Notes: generated by a model not told the origin, from the letters alone. A DNA stretch of 64,000 nt from Viscum album (GCA_963277665.1 OY728130.1:429709101-429773100), one strand, 5' to 3'. Counted from the stretch's first letter, positions 24,698 through 38,679 are shown. Made by a program: numbers and translations.

Positions 24698-26157
24698 GTG
24701 TAATTATAATTTATTTCTATAGTGTGGGATATTGGTTCATGGGAATACCATTATGTTTTTATGTTTGGACATCAGGCTAGGGACTCCAGTGTTGGTGCAA
24801 AAGCTAACGTATTTATACAAGAATAATCTAATAAACTACCTCTAAACTCATTTAACACAACCACTTTTTCTAGAAACAAAATTTGTATATGAATCATATA
24901 AAATGGTTTTTGGGTTCGATATCCTTCTTTAGACAACTCTCTAGACATAATAATTTATTAAGGTAAATCATGTCTATTTCTAGATTCCTCTATGATTCTT
25001 TCCATTATGGATTCAATATCATGACCACAAGTATGATCCCCTCATTGATGATTCTTTCATACATGACCCTATTTAAGAGGTGTTTCCTCAAATTGGTGCA
25101 GTAGTCATACCACCACTTGTTGGGTAGCCAAATTTTCCATCAGTATTGATGGAAGATGGGAATTGGAAAAGAACTCTTCATGTGTTTTAGAGAAGCTGGA
25201 CCTTCTTTTTCTAAGGTGAGAATAACTAATAGGTTGTTGAGGACTCACTTGTGAATGTGACCTGATTATTCCATCTTTTCAGGACACCAAAAAATAAAAT
25301 AGTGGTTCTTCCAGTGAGCCTTCTCAAATGATATATAGTATGGTGGTGGCGATTAGTGACACATTCATATGATTCGGTGACTCCATCTTGGTAAGATTAT
25401 GAGAAAATTATCTCAGATGATTTTTCTCTTTCTATGTTGTGGTAAATGTGCATCGATATGCATCTACTATGTCATCATGGTAGAAAAAATATAGAATAGT
25501 ATTCATCGAGGGTCAGCAACCTCTATTAGTACTCAACTGATATGGAATGTGACAAATAATTTTGATCATAGAACTTCAAGTGATAAATAAGTAGATAAAT
25601 TCCAACCATTGTGATATCTAATTGCATTACTACCTATTCAAGGGTGCTAGAGTATTCCTTGTCGGTCGAGAGTTTCCTTGTTGATCATATATACACAGTT
25701 TTTGTTGGTAGTGGGAACACATGAGAAGAGACTTTGATGACAAGGAATTGATGTAAGAAACAAGGACATGGATGGGGGACATCATTTAGTAGGTGATATC
25801 AGGATATAGGTTTTAAGGTTCATGGATCATAGGATGGATCTAGCCATCCCATGGAGAGGTCATGACACTCTTATGATAGTAGACGACATCTCATATGGGA
25901 CTGTCAGAAACATCGTATATATAAAAAGGGATAGTTTATGGGATTCCTAGGAACATGAAACAGATAAATAAGGTACTAACTGTAGTTTATATATTAGAGG
26001 AGGTGGAAGATGTTATGAATTCTTACCACCACCACCCATTGTTATTCCACACTAGGAATATGGATTTGGGGTACCTGGGTAATAAAAGTTGTAGGTAGTT
26101 AGGTATATTGATCAAGAGTCTCCAAGGATGATACATGGTATTATATGTTTATTTTTT
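24698..26157 (+). pseudogene. Element E leader and gag region (unreadable)
   Basis: By position this is the untranslated leader and gag. Short Gag-like phrases are possible near 25.1-25.3 kb, but no zinc knuckle or continuous frame survives, so the call rests on location between the primer site and the protease relic. Confidence 0.4.
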
Positions 26158-27960
26158 ACCTTATCTAAAGTTATAATAGACTGATATCTGATTCATACCT
26201 TTTTTTCCACATATCTGGTCCAAAACGTAGATATATCTATTGAGATTTTTGGATTTAACCTTACGGTTGGATACACCCAATGGAGGTGACTCAATGATAA
26301 AACACATATTTTGACAAAATTAACTAACTCTGGGAGGTTCTTGTATATTTTGGGATATCTTTGTAGTAGTCATGAGGTCAAATGATATCATATTTGGTAC
26401 GAACTTCTTAACTTATATTCTTTCCCAAAAAGAATATTTATAGTGGAGGATGTGGGGTTATTATTGTGTTGAAATAAGGTTTTATATTATAGATGAAAAG
26501 GAAATATACATAAATAATGATTAACTCAAGCATTTGAGGGTGCAGTTGGTCACTCATCAGTTAAAAATAAAGACCCTTGGTGCATTTGATGCTACATGTT
26601 ATTAGTTTCCTATATCAGTGGTAGAGAACAGGGATGTATTTATAGATGATTACCTTGGTTTACCTGCCTAGTGATAGATAGCCTTTTTAATTGGTCTACA
26701 CCCCATGGATGCCCCAATATTTGTGCCAACATATGGGATAGATCATTTAGATCTTTTCAGGCATTGGGTGTAATTGGAGGACTTACAATAGAAGGGCTTT
26801 GTCAGGCTGAGTGTTTCACCCTCAAAGACCACAATGTTGTTCACTATGAAATCACCTGGGGGTTGAGTTTTTGTGTGGATTACTATCACCTAAACCATGT
26901 GACCATAAATAACAATTATCCACTACTGAGGATCTATGTCCTCTTTTACTAGATGAGATGGGCATGATGACTCCAAAATGATTTCTCTCAGATCAGGATA
27001 TCAACATTTTCATGTAAAAGACAATGATATTACAATGAAAACAATATAATGTATTTATGGTAACTATATATAAATTATTGTCCCCTTTTTGATGATGTAT
27101 TCCCAAACTGGGTTCATGGGACTTGTGGACCAAGTAATTCAACTTTTCTTATAATGGTTCATAGTTGTTTTCATTTTCATTATCCTAGTGTAATGAGAGT
27201 ATGAGGTAAAGAACATGAGACACATGAGGATGGTTAGGGAAATACTATGACTGAAATAGATTCCTAGGATGATATTAATGATTCATCTAGGGATTTAGGA
27301 GGTTTAATACCCATGACATTTTATTTCAGCAGGGGGAGTGACAGTGAACCCGTAATGGTCATGGAAGTGTTATCTTGGGAGCCATCTAGGAGTCTTATAG
27401 AGGTGAAAAAATTCCTCAGGTATGAATTATACTTTCATATATTAACAATATATTTCTCTAGAATGTCACCCCTTTAATTATTTGACTCAAAATGGTCATC
27501 CATTTGTTTAGACATATTTGTGATTAAAGGATTTATTAGTGTTGAGGAAGAGATTGATGAGCACTCCAATCATGAGATTTATAGGGGTGGGTGTGGATTA
27601 TGTAGTGTTTTTTTGTTTCATTATATATATGACATGGTTTTATATTGATGTGAGTCCAAGTACTAATTGTATATGGTAAACATTAGTTGATACAAAAAGA
27701 TAAAAACTATGTGAACCATGATCTTGATTTAACAATGTAATTATTTGCACAAAATTTGTGGTGACACTACTCTATTGGAGAGTGGTTTATAATATATTAT
27801 GACCAAAAGTGTCTCAAGATAATCATCTCTAAAAATTATTTCATTTTGAGGTAATGGAAATGGCTGGAGTTATTCTATGATTATGAATTTAATATTGTCA
27901 TTGCAATAGGGAAGGATAACATGGCAGAATATTGAATGAGTATGAGATCTCATTCATATT
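26158..27960 (+). pseudogene. Element E protease, reverse transcriptase and RNase H relic
   Basis: From about 26170 a decayed aspartic-protease region reads IID.YLIHTFFSTYLVQ, the place of the D-T/S-G and SHSF blocks. From 26646 the RT entry reads DDYLGLP, followed by FVRLSVSPS and then LSFCVDYYHLN at about 26860-26910, matching the conserved LRLCVDYRRLN block. At about 27852-27950 RWLELFYDYEFNIV and IGKDNMAEY mark the RNase H/connection end. Several stops and frame changes separate these blocks, so no product is made. The order is that of Ty3/gypsy pol. Confidence 0.75.
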
Positions 27961-28389
27961 TGATAAGTGAGGGGTTAGAGTATTTTGACTTGTTATAGTT
28001 TTCCTTGATAAAAGGATTTGTATAATATTACCTATAGTTGATGGATTTTTACCTCTCAAATTTTACAGAATGTGAGGGGACACATCATGGGGATACTGAT
28101 TGTTAGATCCTACTAACTCAGATATCAACTGGACATGCCCCTCATGGATTTTATAAATGTGTGGGGAATATAGTTATTTTTAGTGGATGAAAAATGGTTT
28201 CAGAAACATTTTAGGAGGATTCCCTGGGAGAGTTCATATGTCTCTCTCAGTGGTATATACTGTTATGGGGAAGATGTACTATGACTTATGACATTGTTTT
28301 AGTTGATTAAGGATGAAGAAGGGAGTTGTACTTTTTTTCTCTTGATACCTCATTTTTTATTAAGTGATTGCCAACACATGGTTATAGTG

Positions 28390-29520
28390 GGTGTAACTGA
28401 AACCTTTTAGGTTCCATAGTGGAAGTGGGATGGTATATCCATTAACCGCATGATGGGTTTTCAATATTTTTCTAGAGGACACGACACCATATGGGTGATC
28501 ATAGACCAACACTCTATGTCGTTCCACTTCATTGATAGACAAGATTAGAGTTTTGTAGAGTTATTTTGATGCCTTTATGTGGATGGGATACTTTGACTCT
28601 AAAATTTTTACCTCGTCAACAATTTTATACAATGATTATCACTTCACATCTAGTTTATAAAAAGGATTGAAGGAATGGTTTTGGGATTAACCGATTTTAT
28701 GCACTGCATTTCACCCCAAGATTGATGTATAGAATGGGAAGGCCATTTAGGTTATGGAGTCAATGTTTCATGTCTAAACGTTATTATTTGGTCATTTTTT
28801 GTGGAATAACCCACCATTGGTGGAGTTTCCAAACAAAAAAAGTCTATCATTCCACCAATGGTATGACACTATTTAAGGTCATCTATGTGTTATCCAATAG
28901 GTCACTACTATGTTTGACTAACCAAGAAGTATCTTCATTTATGGGACTATATTTTCTGTTAGCTACAACAGAGAAGGTTCATATCATCTAGGATAATATT
29001 ATGATATCAAAGGGATATAATAATACATTGATTGACTGATGGTGTAGGACTTTGATATTAATGGATGGAGAATATATCGTCCTGATGGTATAACCATGAC
29101 ATAGATTATACAGATTTGGTTAGGGTGACCATCTGTCTTCGAGATTCATTAGAACATTCTAGATACTATATAGAGTTAGAGAGGTTCAATTATGCTTATC
29201 TATACCTCCATCGATAGACCATATATAATACATCAACCACATGTCACAACATAGGAGGTACATGCATGACCCATCACATTTTATCAACTTGGGTGATGTA
29301 CACATCGAGGATGGAGATACAATTGCTAACATCCTAGTAGTGATCGACGATCAGCCATAGAGAATCATTCATGTATGATCGATTCTGCAAGTGTGTGCTA
29401 GATGGTAGTAAGATAATCTTTATGATATAACATATGAGTAAGATGCCCAGATGCACCATCAGTAACCACATATAATTATGAATCATAATGTTTTTTATTT
29501 CAATGATGTAAATCCCCATG
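28390..29520 (+). pseudogene. Element E integrase and chromodomain-like tail relic
   Basis: WKWDGISIN and SRGHDTIWVIIDQ at about 28418-28515 are the first catalytic block of integrase, with the catalytic Asp replaced by Asn. At 28705 a FHPKIDV.NGKAI-type stretch marks the Glu block, and 28800-28890 retains HHWWSF and YHSTNGMTLFK. The tail at about 29200-29360 reads HVTT.EVHA.PITFYQLG in shifted frames, corresponding to the HVSQLRRYVHDPSH block and IEDGDTI. Frame breaks and stops are frequent. The same domain order occurs in A and B. Confidence 0.75.
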
Positions 29521-29530
29521 GTGGAGAGAA

Positions 29531-32163
29531 TGAATGAATATTATTTTTGTCCATGATTTAATTTGGAATATTTTATCAATTATTTATGGAGGTACGTACA
29601 AATTTTGAAAAATATTTTGAGGCCCGATGTGATTGGGATTACTATTTGAAAAATATTAAAAATAATAAATACCATTCATACATAGATTTCATGAAGAGTG
29701 GAATAAATCATTAATGGGTACTCAGATAAAATATTTAAGACCATAGTTGTTTTTAATACATAGGATATACCCAATTAGTGATAAAAAATGGAACACATCA
29801 TACATTTATGTTTTCACCCAGTCATGGATGGATGTTTAGATAATTTTATTGAATAAATTAATTTATTTTATAAATTTCCATGACTAGATTCTGGTCTAGA
29901 TGTATTATATTATAAAAAATTCTAATGGATAGCCATAAAACCCAGGGAATTTGTTATCATATGATGGAGGATATTATTTTGGAATGTGATGACTGGATCA
30001 TAGATCATTAATTGGTGTGTGTTATAACATGAGGATATCGCGAATAACAATGTCATATAATAGTTATTCTCTATAGATTAATCTAAATTAATGTTGTAAG
30101 TTTCTTTATTTGGATTAATTTTCTAATTTAAAATTTCTACATAGAACTACAACAAATCAAACAAATAATGGATTCATGGATCGATTGCATAATGGATAGG
30201 GATTATGTACGATGATTATTGGGTGTAATTGTTTATTTAATTTGTATCATTATTTTCTGGTATAAAGGAAATGGATGAAGGAAAAAACATAGTTGGGTTA
30301 CATTCTTATTTTTCATGTTTCTTGGATTTCTCCCACTATTCCCCATTATTCATGGTCAATTCTGTTGTCCCATGGTTTGACCAAAATACTAGATAAACAA
30401 TCATTGCACACCTGCATATTATTGTAATGGATTATTATTAAAGATCCATGAATAAATAAAATAGAAGATCAGGATACAATGAATGATGATTGATCAAGGA
30501 TGAATTTGGGGATACCCATCTCTGTATTCTTTGAATAAAATGATTGTGTATATCAATGGAAGGTTTCCAATTGGATTGAGTAAAGATCTTCCAAAAGAAT
30601 GGAATAGTGAGGTCGAAAAAGACTATATTAATGATATCTAGGAACCATAGATGGTATAAATATAGTATAATGATGCCTAAAACACATAAGTAGAACAAAT
30701 GAGTTCTCTTAAATACCTCATTACATGGTGTGTATTTTTGGGCTACACACTGTGTGAGACACCCTAGTGCGGTGCTAGATTTTATGAGAGAAGATAAATA
30801 CCAAATGGCATGTGAACTTAGTCACATGACATTTAAACATTAATAAATGACTCTTCATGTACCCACAATGGTACATAGGCATGACCATGGTTTAACATAC
30901 ATAAACATGTACAATTAGATATGAACACAACTAGAAGTACATGGGATTAGACAGACAATGTACTCATGCACTGACACATATATGTGTACAATACATGATG
31001 GATGGGCATGTCCAGATACCAAAGGGAAACCATGTATTATAAGGATATGTTGTGTACTCCTTCAAAAATGTCTTAGATCCATTTTACTCTTTATTCTGGA
31101 CATGTTTTTTATGGTAAGTTCCATTCACCAATTCATTGAGGGGTTATTATGGAATCACATCCTATACCTTGGATGGTTAAACCGTTGATGGGACTTCATT
31201 AAAGGATTGAGATGTTGGATTCCTTCCAGGATGACCAGAATGAGATCCTATGTCATCAAATATTCCCTATGTGGATTTCCTGGTATCATTGCAACCAACA
31301 CTATGTGACTGTCGATCCTCTACTCAACAATTTTTCTTGTTTGAGTTTTGGTTATGCCCCATGGACTAGGATGATATCCACATCTATGTATTTTTATCCT
31401 CATACTTCTAAACGATAATTATTATAGAGAGACCTACTGTTAATTTCATCTCATAAGGATTCAATTCGTGTTATCATGGATCATGGGTTATGTCGTCTCA
31501 TTTGAGTGCTATGTTGAACCATCAAGTTAGAATCCTAGGTTGGCATTACAGTTGGGACATTACCTGGAGATTGTGTGTATATATTTAGTATATTAGTAAA
31601 TTCTTGTAATATTTTTTTGTATAAATATACCAATGATGGGATTCCTTTTATTAATTACATCATATTCTTAGTGATTTTGAGGTTTCCAGTTCGGTAATAT
31701 TATACTCACCCCAATATGGTATTTAATAAGATGTGTCGTTTATTTTTATTTCAATTGACATTTTGATAAAGTGTTAGAGGGACAAATGCCAATTGAAGAA
31801 TAGTGAGAATAACATACTGAGGCGTGTTCCTATAGTTACCTTAAGATAAATCCCCTTATAAACTATTAGGTTGTACTGGATTTCTATTACATTGTGGTGG
31901 GATAGTATTTGGACCATTTGCATTATAGTAATTGTTGTCATCCTTTGATGGTGGGATTTTAGATGTATACCTACATTTTAATTAGTTATTTTATATTTCA
32001 ACATTTTTTGGGATTTTCTATGTGTTGATGTTTACATGTACATTTGGATAAGATCTTCAATGTTTGTGATACACATACATAGCCATGTTAGACATACCGC
32101 AACCTATTAGAGATGGGATTTGAGGAGTCGCAACATGGGACACATTATGATGGTTTATGAAAG
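29531..32163 (+). repeat. Element E 3' LTR
   Basis: It begins tgaatgaatatta after a decayed polypurine tract (ggtggagagaa) and ends in tggtttatgaaa. The end region (cctattagagatggg, ttgaggagtcgc, gggacaca) matches the LTR end of element B, supporting common ancestry. It aligns block by block with 22062-24682. Confidence 0.8.
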
Positions 32164-32168
32164 AGGGG
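32164..32168 (+). repeat. Target-site duplication of element E, right copy
   Basis: The bases gaggg repeat the pentamer at 22057-22061, closing element E. A one-base uncertainty comes from an A run at the LTR end. Confidence 0.65.
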
Positions 32169-34415
32169 TTGTGTTTAATGGAAATTGAATATCCTTAATA
32201 GTTGCTATGAATTATTAGGATAGTGATGGGAAGTGTTTTTTTAATATATTTGGATTTTAGTATAAGGGTATTACGTGATAAGAGTTCAAAATTTATAAGT
32301 TAAAGGGGATGAATTTTTTGTAAATGCCCAATGATATTTAAAATTATCATTTCATTATCAATGAAAGATGATCCAAAATTGAGAATTAATATAGAGGGGG
32401 TAAATATAAGGTCAATAAATGCCTCATCAACGCATTCCAAAGTATGTTTCAACCCTATTTTCAAATCATTTCAATTTAATTTTTCACTTTTACCGCATTA
32501 TGTTCTATCATGGTAATATGTTTTTAGAAAATGTGATGTACCATTATTTCCCAAATATAAAATAAATTTTATTATATAATTGGGAAATAGTTATTCTAAT
32601 ATCCATTTAATTAGATTACATTTATAAAATTTAAATAAATTTAAAAATGGTATATAATTTAATAATATTAATTTCATGAGAAAATATATCATAGTCCATG
32701 AATCATGTAATATTGGTTTTCATATTAGAATGAATAGTTTTCAATTTATAATATAACTGATAAAATGAATATTTTATCAAGAGTAGGGTTGTATAAATTT
32801 CCAAATCAATCTTCATAAATAATTATTCCACAAAAATAAATAATATTTTTAAAATAAATTAATGGTAATATTCACTAAAAAATATTTTTTTTATAAATAT
32901 AAAAATATCATGAAAAATATATTATTTAAATTATTAATATAAATATGATGTTTCATTTTGAAGATTAAAATTTTAATATTTATTATCTATTTATTGAATG
33001 GAAATAAAATATATATATATATAAACATCTTTATAAAAAACTAATTTTTGAAGAATAAGTATTTTTTATATTTTTTGATATACATTTTAAAAAGATTTAA
33101 TATTGATATATTAGTTTATAAATATATATATTACATATTATAAATTTTTTTATATTTCCAATTTAATTTATGAATGTAATATACAAGATTATTGTTTCTA
33201 AATTTTCATTAAATTAAATTAGTTATTTTAAAATATTATGAAATGATAAATAATAATTTTTAATTATTTCTATAATGACCCTGAATGTTATATCTTAGAA
33301 CCCTTTTCTCTTCAATTATACTAGTATAGGATATAGTGGACAAAATTCTGAATAATGATCAGTTTAACAGTGTTGGGGAATCATAGATATACATGAAACC
33401 CATATTACATTGGGAATAAAAAATAAATAACACAGTGAGAGTAAATATTCTGCCTCCATGAAACTCATTGAAAGAAGTCTTCTTCATATCTAATTAAAAA
33501 AAATATACGAGTAAGGAAATATTCTCACTGAGGGTCATGAAAAATTGAAGATATCATGAATCAATATCGTATAATCAATATGAAAATGTAACATATTGAA
33601 CAAGAATTCCATTTATCAAATATCATCACTATCATTATTAGATAAGGCATAACAAAAATATAATGGTAAATAACTAGAACAATTTACAGTTAATTAATTT
33701 AATGATAATGAAATTAATCCAATGATTATATTAATGTGAAAATATCATTTATATTAATAATAATTTAATTCTCAATGAAAAAAATGATTATTTACTAGAC
33801 ATCATGATCTTTGGCCTCATGATGAATCTTCTGCTAAGATATTTGAAAAGACAAATTAATAATTTGGGTTAAATCCAATTTAAAGATAGATGATTTATTC
33901 CCCTTATGACAAGTTGAATTCATTGTGGTTCTAACTATAACTGGTCCCCACTGGTCACTAAATTTCCAAAAATATTCCTCATATATCAAATTATTTATTA
34001 TATTTATAAATAATGTTCTTCATCTAGAAATATATGTATTGTGTAAACAATATAGAATTTTCAATATTTTCTAAGATAATTAAATATTTTTCAAATTAAA
34101 AACCTTATGAAAAATTTAATATGAATTATTCCTAATAAAATATGTGATATAAAGAATATTAATATTTAATATAAATGCAATGTCCAATGAAAAATGATTC
34201 CAAGAACGTAACTGTCTCAAGAGAATGTTAATTATCACAAAATTTAACAACAAATGAGTGGTTACAATAAATTAATAAGGAATATAGTAATTTAAAATAA
34301 AATAATGAATAAATTTGTATTCATATTAAATACATAAAATTGGATATATATAACAACATGAAAGTGAAAATTTTATATTAATAAATATGTTTCAATGAAA
34401 CGGAAATTGAGATGA
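32169..34415 (-). other. 5' internal segment of copia relic J (leader/gag expected)
   Basis: This lies between the right end of E and the J primer site, so it should be the leader and gag start of J on the minus strand. It is AT-rich and stop-rich, with no zinc knuckle or other gag motif. A + strand TGTTGGGGAATC at 33371 resembles the start of a copia LTR, but no matching end was found. Confidence 0.35.
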
Positions 34416-34427
34416 AATCTGATACCA
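34416..34427 (-). other. Element J primer-binding site
   Basis: On the minus strand the sequence reads TGGTATCAGATT. The first ten bases match the initiator-tRNA(Met) complement exactly. It lies two bases inside the LTR that begins at 34430, the normal geometry for a minus-strand element whose body extends to the left. Confidence 0.65.
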
Positions 34428-34429
34428 AA

Positions 34430-35722
34430 TGTTTGATTTTAATTTGAAATAATTAAACCCCAAATATAATGTTTTTAAGGAAATAATTAATTTACAAAAA
34501 ACCCATATTCGTATTCATAATATTGTATATGACATTATTATAACAATTTATCACCCTTTTTAATAATATATCATTATTTTAATTGTTTTGGGTTTTAATT
34601 TCTTTGTATTCTCATGTGTGTATTGTCAAGAATGATATGGTTATTTTTTATATGATATAAAACTATATTAACTAGAATGATATTAATTTTATTAATATCA
34701 TATATAATCATTAGATAATTTTTTAAAAGTTCTTATAGTTATAACATTTAATGTTAATCGTATCACTTTTTGTAGATGATAGGTCATACGTTCACACAAA
34801 CGACAAAATCATTCGATTACTGGTTTAAACAGTAGTGAATTCAGTGATATAATAAATTTCATGAATAAATATCTTGTCAAATTTATAATATATATTCATA
34901 AAATTTATATTCATTAATTTCAATGTTAAATTTAAGTCAAAACCAAAACGTATCCCTTCTTAAGGTAGTAGCCCAACGTACACATTAGTGACATTGTCTT
35001 ATTATAAACAACATGGAATGTTAGAAGGAAATGTGACATTATAATTAAATATGTATAATAATATCATGAATATAAAATATATAAATCAAATCCATTATTA
35101 TATAAAATCATATCATGTGTTGCTAGAAAATGAGTAACATCGGTTCCTAAGGTGCCATTTCCCAATTCACATATTAAATGATTTATTTTCCCTATCAATG
35201 GATGATGATATGGATATCTTTTATTCTATGAACATAATAAAATATAATTATATATTATATACTTGTGTTATTATATTTTTTGAGTAAACACATAACTTAA
35301 AGTGGTAAAAGAAGAAAGAAAATAAATGTGTTTTGTTAAGATGATTACCCTCTCATAGATAAATATCCATTAGGTCTTCACTTAAGTACAAGAGGGATGT
35401 TATTTTATGATGAAAAAACACATATAATGTGTCTAAGGATTTTGAGGAGATCTTTCCATAGGTTTTGGTTGAGACAAATTTCTTGAGAGGTGTGATGATG
35501 TGAGGGTTGTTAGTGTCTATTTATAAGTGGGGGGATATGGCACACAAAGAATTTTTTATTATAATAAAGTGTTCCCGTAAATTTATTATGAACAATGATG
35601 AAAACTGGTCCATTATTGAACCATAGTGGTAATATGGTCTACTTATTTACATAATATGAGTTTTGGGCATGGTTTATGTAATTTTTAACAATAATCTTGT
35701 TAGTTCAACCGCCCAATAAACA
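34430..35722 (-). repeat. Element J 5' LTR (about 1.3 kb)
   Basis: The left edge is TGTTTGATTTTAA next to the primer site. The right edge is taken at ccaataaaca (35722), giving TGTTT...AAACA ends. A TATA box on the minus strand (TATAAATAG, 35518-35526) lies about 195 bp inside, followed by a CA-rich leader (cactaacaaccctcac), as in copia LTRs. The right edge is the less certain boundary. Confidence 0.55.
35518..35526 (-). promoter_or_regulatory. TATA box in LTR J
   Basis: The minus strand reads CCACTTATAAATAGACACT, a strong plant TATA context, in the expected part of the LTR. Confidence 0.55.
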
Positions 35723-36577
35723 TTTTTCCACCTTAAACAGAGTAATCAATTTTTTTCTATTTTTAATTATTTATTTTTGTTAAAAATTATGTTAAAAATA
35801 TTAGTTAATTGAAATTATGATGACATAAAATAATCAATTCAGTGTTATAAATTAAATTTAAAAAGTGTAGTAGTTCAATTAAAAATTAATCCCACATAAG
35901 TGTCGAAAAAATGTTTCTTCCAATGAAATACATTCAAAAGATAAATAAAGATTTTATATAAAAATTGATAATATTTTTTAAAAAAATACCTATTTTAGAA
36001 CATTTATAATATAGATGAACTGATTTTATTATTAAATATTTTAGAAAAACATTATAATTTAAAATGATTTAAAAGGAAAGGCAATTTGGGATAAAAATGA
36101 TAATTTTAACTATTCATAAAAAAGTGAAAATATTTTCAAAAATACCATAACAAATCACACTATGATACTTTTCACAAGAAGATTTTAAAAATAATGTTCA
36201 TTTTTTAGAATAATAATTATAAAATTCAAAAAATAATTAACTTTATAATAGATTCTCAAAATGTGATAAATCTCATTTTAAAAAATACTAATCTTTTTAT
36301 AAAGAATTTATTTTTATTTAAAATAATATTTAATTTTATTTATAATAAAAATATATCTAATGAAATTTTGTGTAACATATAATTTTATAAATTTTTTAGT
36401 TTTATTCACACCTGCTAACTAAGAAGCATGTTTATAATGGTCATGTTTAAATAATAGTATTATAATATAATATTTTGTTTCATTTAAAATCAATGTTGCT
36501 TATATCACAAGATATAGAATAATTTTGATTTATTCTAAAATAAATATTCTATAAAGTCTTTGTGGTGTTATATTACA
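35723..36577 (-). repeat. Element F 3' LTR fragment, cut by J
   Basis: On the minus strand an LTR-like start TGTAATATAACACC begins at 36577, directly after a short purine tract (TGTGAGGG, 36578-36585) and about 60 bp after the end of the F pol relic. The sequence then runs left to the J LTR boundary, so J appears to have inserted into this LTR. The rest of the F LTR would lie left of J and was not identified. Confidence 0.45.
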
Positions 36578-36599
36578 CCCTCACACATGAATTCATTTT

Positions 36600-37700
36600 T
36601 TTAATTATCATGGATATTACCTTAAACAAATTAGTGTAGTTATTTTTCACAACATCTTCAAGTTCCACATTACACCCTCTATTTTATTATTTCTCGAATG
36701 TAAATTTACCAACAAAGTCATAATATTTTTCAATACATCCCCTATAGTATTGAAAATCTTGATAGGTTCTATAGAGTAATATGGACCAATTTCTAATTCT
36801 TTATGTTGAGAGTTGAGAACATCAGTTGGGTCTTTCATGTACTTCTATAACATTTATATATGGATCACATCATATAATTTAGAGAGCAATATTATAATTA
36901 AAAGAAGATAAGACACATATTGAATCATTTCTATAATTTTACATGGTCATATGTACTATGGGATTATATTTACCTTATTACGAAACCATTAGACACCTGT
37001 TAATGGAGATACATTCAAGTAAACATTTTCTTCCTTAAGAAATTCCAAATCATTGCTTTGATTTCTAACATATCAATTTCTCATTATTTTAGATTCATTT
37101 ATTTTATCTTGGGTAGAAATTAAATTGTTTACTATCTCTTTAAAAAAACGTTGGTCCTTCATGCTTCCTTTATAAAATGACATCCAATGAAGTTTGAGTA
37201 TGAAATCTCACTATATATATTGATCCATATGACCACATTAGAATACTAAAGTTCAAACTGTTGTTATAGTAAAACTACACCAAAGATAAATAATGGTCCC
37301 ACATCCATCTAAAATTGTTTGAGAAAGACTCCAACATGTCTTCTATTTTTTTAATAGTCCATTTTGACCATCCATTATATTGAAGACAGTAAGTGGTTCT
37401 CAAATGAATTTTTGTAGTAAGAGACATCTGAATAATCATCCAGAATTTTGATTTATAATTAGAACCTTTATTAGAAATAATCAAAAGAGGTGAACCATGA
37501 TTTAAAAAAAATTAATATACTACATTATTATGCAGTTAGGGGGTAAATATTTTTTTATATCAAGAAAATGTAATGATTTGGTAAGGTGGTCAATAAAGAC
37601 CAATATTTCATCTTTCGTTCTATGTTTTTTTAGTATTGAAAAAAACACCATAGTAATGTCATTCAATTCACACATCGGAATTTTAATAGGATTCATCAAT
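36600..37700 (-). pseudogene. Element F: gypsy integrase and chromodomain relic
   Basis: Minus-strand reading gives the first integrase block (LNDITMV and IDHLTKSLHFL, about 37560-37680). The second block (IISNKGSNYKSKFW, 37440-37484) and the Glu-block neighbourhood (TTYCLQYNGWSKWTIKKIED, about 37340-37400) follow, then WDHYLSLV. A chromodomain-type tail (HSRNNKIEGVMWNLKML) lies at about 36650-36700. The catalytic Asp of the second block is Asn here. The frame is broken repeatedly. The order (tail leftmost) shows a minus-strand element. Confidence 0.75.
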
Positions 37701-38679
37701 CCTATAGGATGTTATCTCTCACCCATAGGTTATTAAAAAAATAATGCATAAGGGAACCTAATAAAAAATTCCCCAAGTAATGTTTTAAAACCAAAAATAT
37801 TCCCCAAAGTCTTAATAAATTTATGTTATAATAGGTTGTATTGATAAATTTGAGATACAAGAATCATCCCAAACTCCAATATCAAATTAATTATAGATGT
37901 ATCATATAATATCTTTCCAGAAATTAGAAATACATCTTTAAAATTTGATTCATACCAACATCCACTAATTCAAATCATTAATATTATTCATAAAATTATC
38001 TTCATAAGATTCAGAAATTATTATATTTCATAATATAATTTTATTCAAAATCATTATAAAACTAGAATTTTATTTTTACCCTTAATAATTCTCAAATTTA
38101 AATTTTATAGGTCCATGCAAATATGATCCCTGTAAATCCTTGTTTGGGTTAGAACATTGTTATCTTTATTGATTAGTGCTTCTGCAACATTAATTTCCAT
38201 TACTTGGTGGAATTGTATATAAAATTAATATTCTGTGTATATAATGATCCATCATATTTTCATAATATTGATATAATTCAGGGGAATTTTATTTTTTAGT
38301 CTTTAACGGTCTATGTATTTCTCGCATTTCATACCATAGAGGTAATTTATCCATATCTTTAATAAAAATACTATAGTTTTCTGACATAGGATCCTGGTTT
38401 GGATATTTCCTATCTTGAGTCCCCAACTTCCTTGACACTTGTGTAATAAAAATATCATTTTTCAAAAGAAAATAACACATTTCTTTTATCGATGAATAAC
38501 TATATAAAAAACCAATAATTTTCTATTGGTAGTGTCAAAATGAAAGAATTTACTAGTATCATATTTAATTCATCAAAACAGTATTGAAATTCCTCTATTA
38601 AATAGAATATAACCCCTTCATGTGTAATATTGGTTAATGGGTTAGCTAAAAAATAAATAATCTGATTGAATTTCTATTA

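Larger units (their letters stand above)
22062..32163 (+). mobile_element. Element E: complete, heavily decayed Ty3/gypsy retrotransposon
   Basis: It carries two LTRs of about 2.6 kb in the same orientation (22062-24682 and 29531-32163), a primer site, gag/pol remnants in the correct order and a gaggg target duplication. The total is about 10.1 kb. The pol remnants have the same order and phrase-level similarity as elements A and B (VDYRRLN-type RT, WKWDDIS-type integrase, FHVSQLRRY-type tail), so E is an old relative. Stops, D-to-N changes and AT shift mark long decay. E interrupts copia relic J. Confidence 0.85.

Noticed and set aside
33371..33420. Copia LTR start TGTTGGGGAATC on the + strand
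   Set aside because: No matching end, primer site or second copy was found, so it is noted only inside the J segment.
34416..36585. A single LTR flanked by a primer site on one side and a polypurine tract on the other (tandem LTR-body-LTR recombinant)
   Set aside because: A copia-like TATA and leader layout in 34430-35722 and a gypsy-type start at 36577 fit two elements, with J inserted in the LTR of F. The tandem model cannot be fully excluded.
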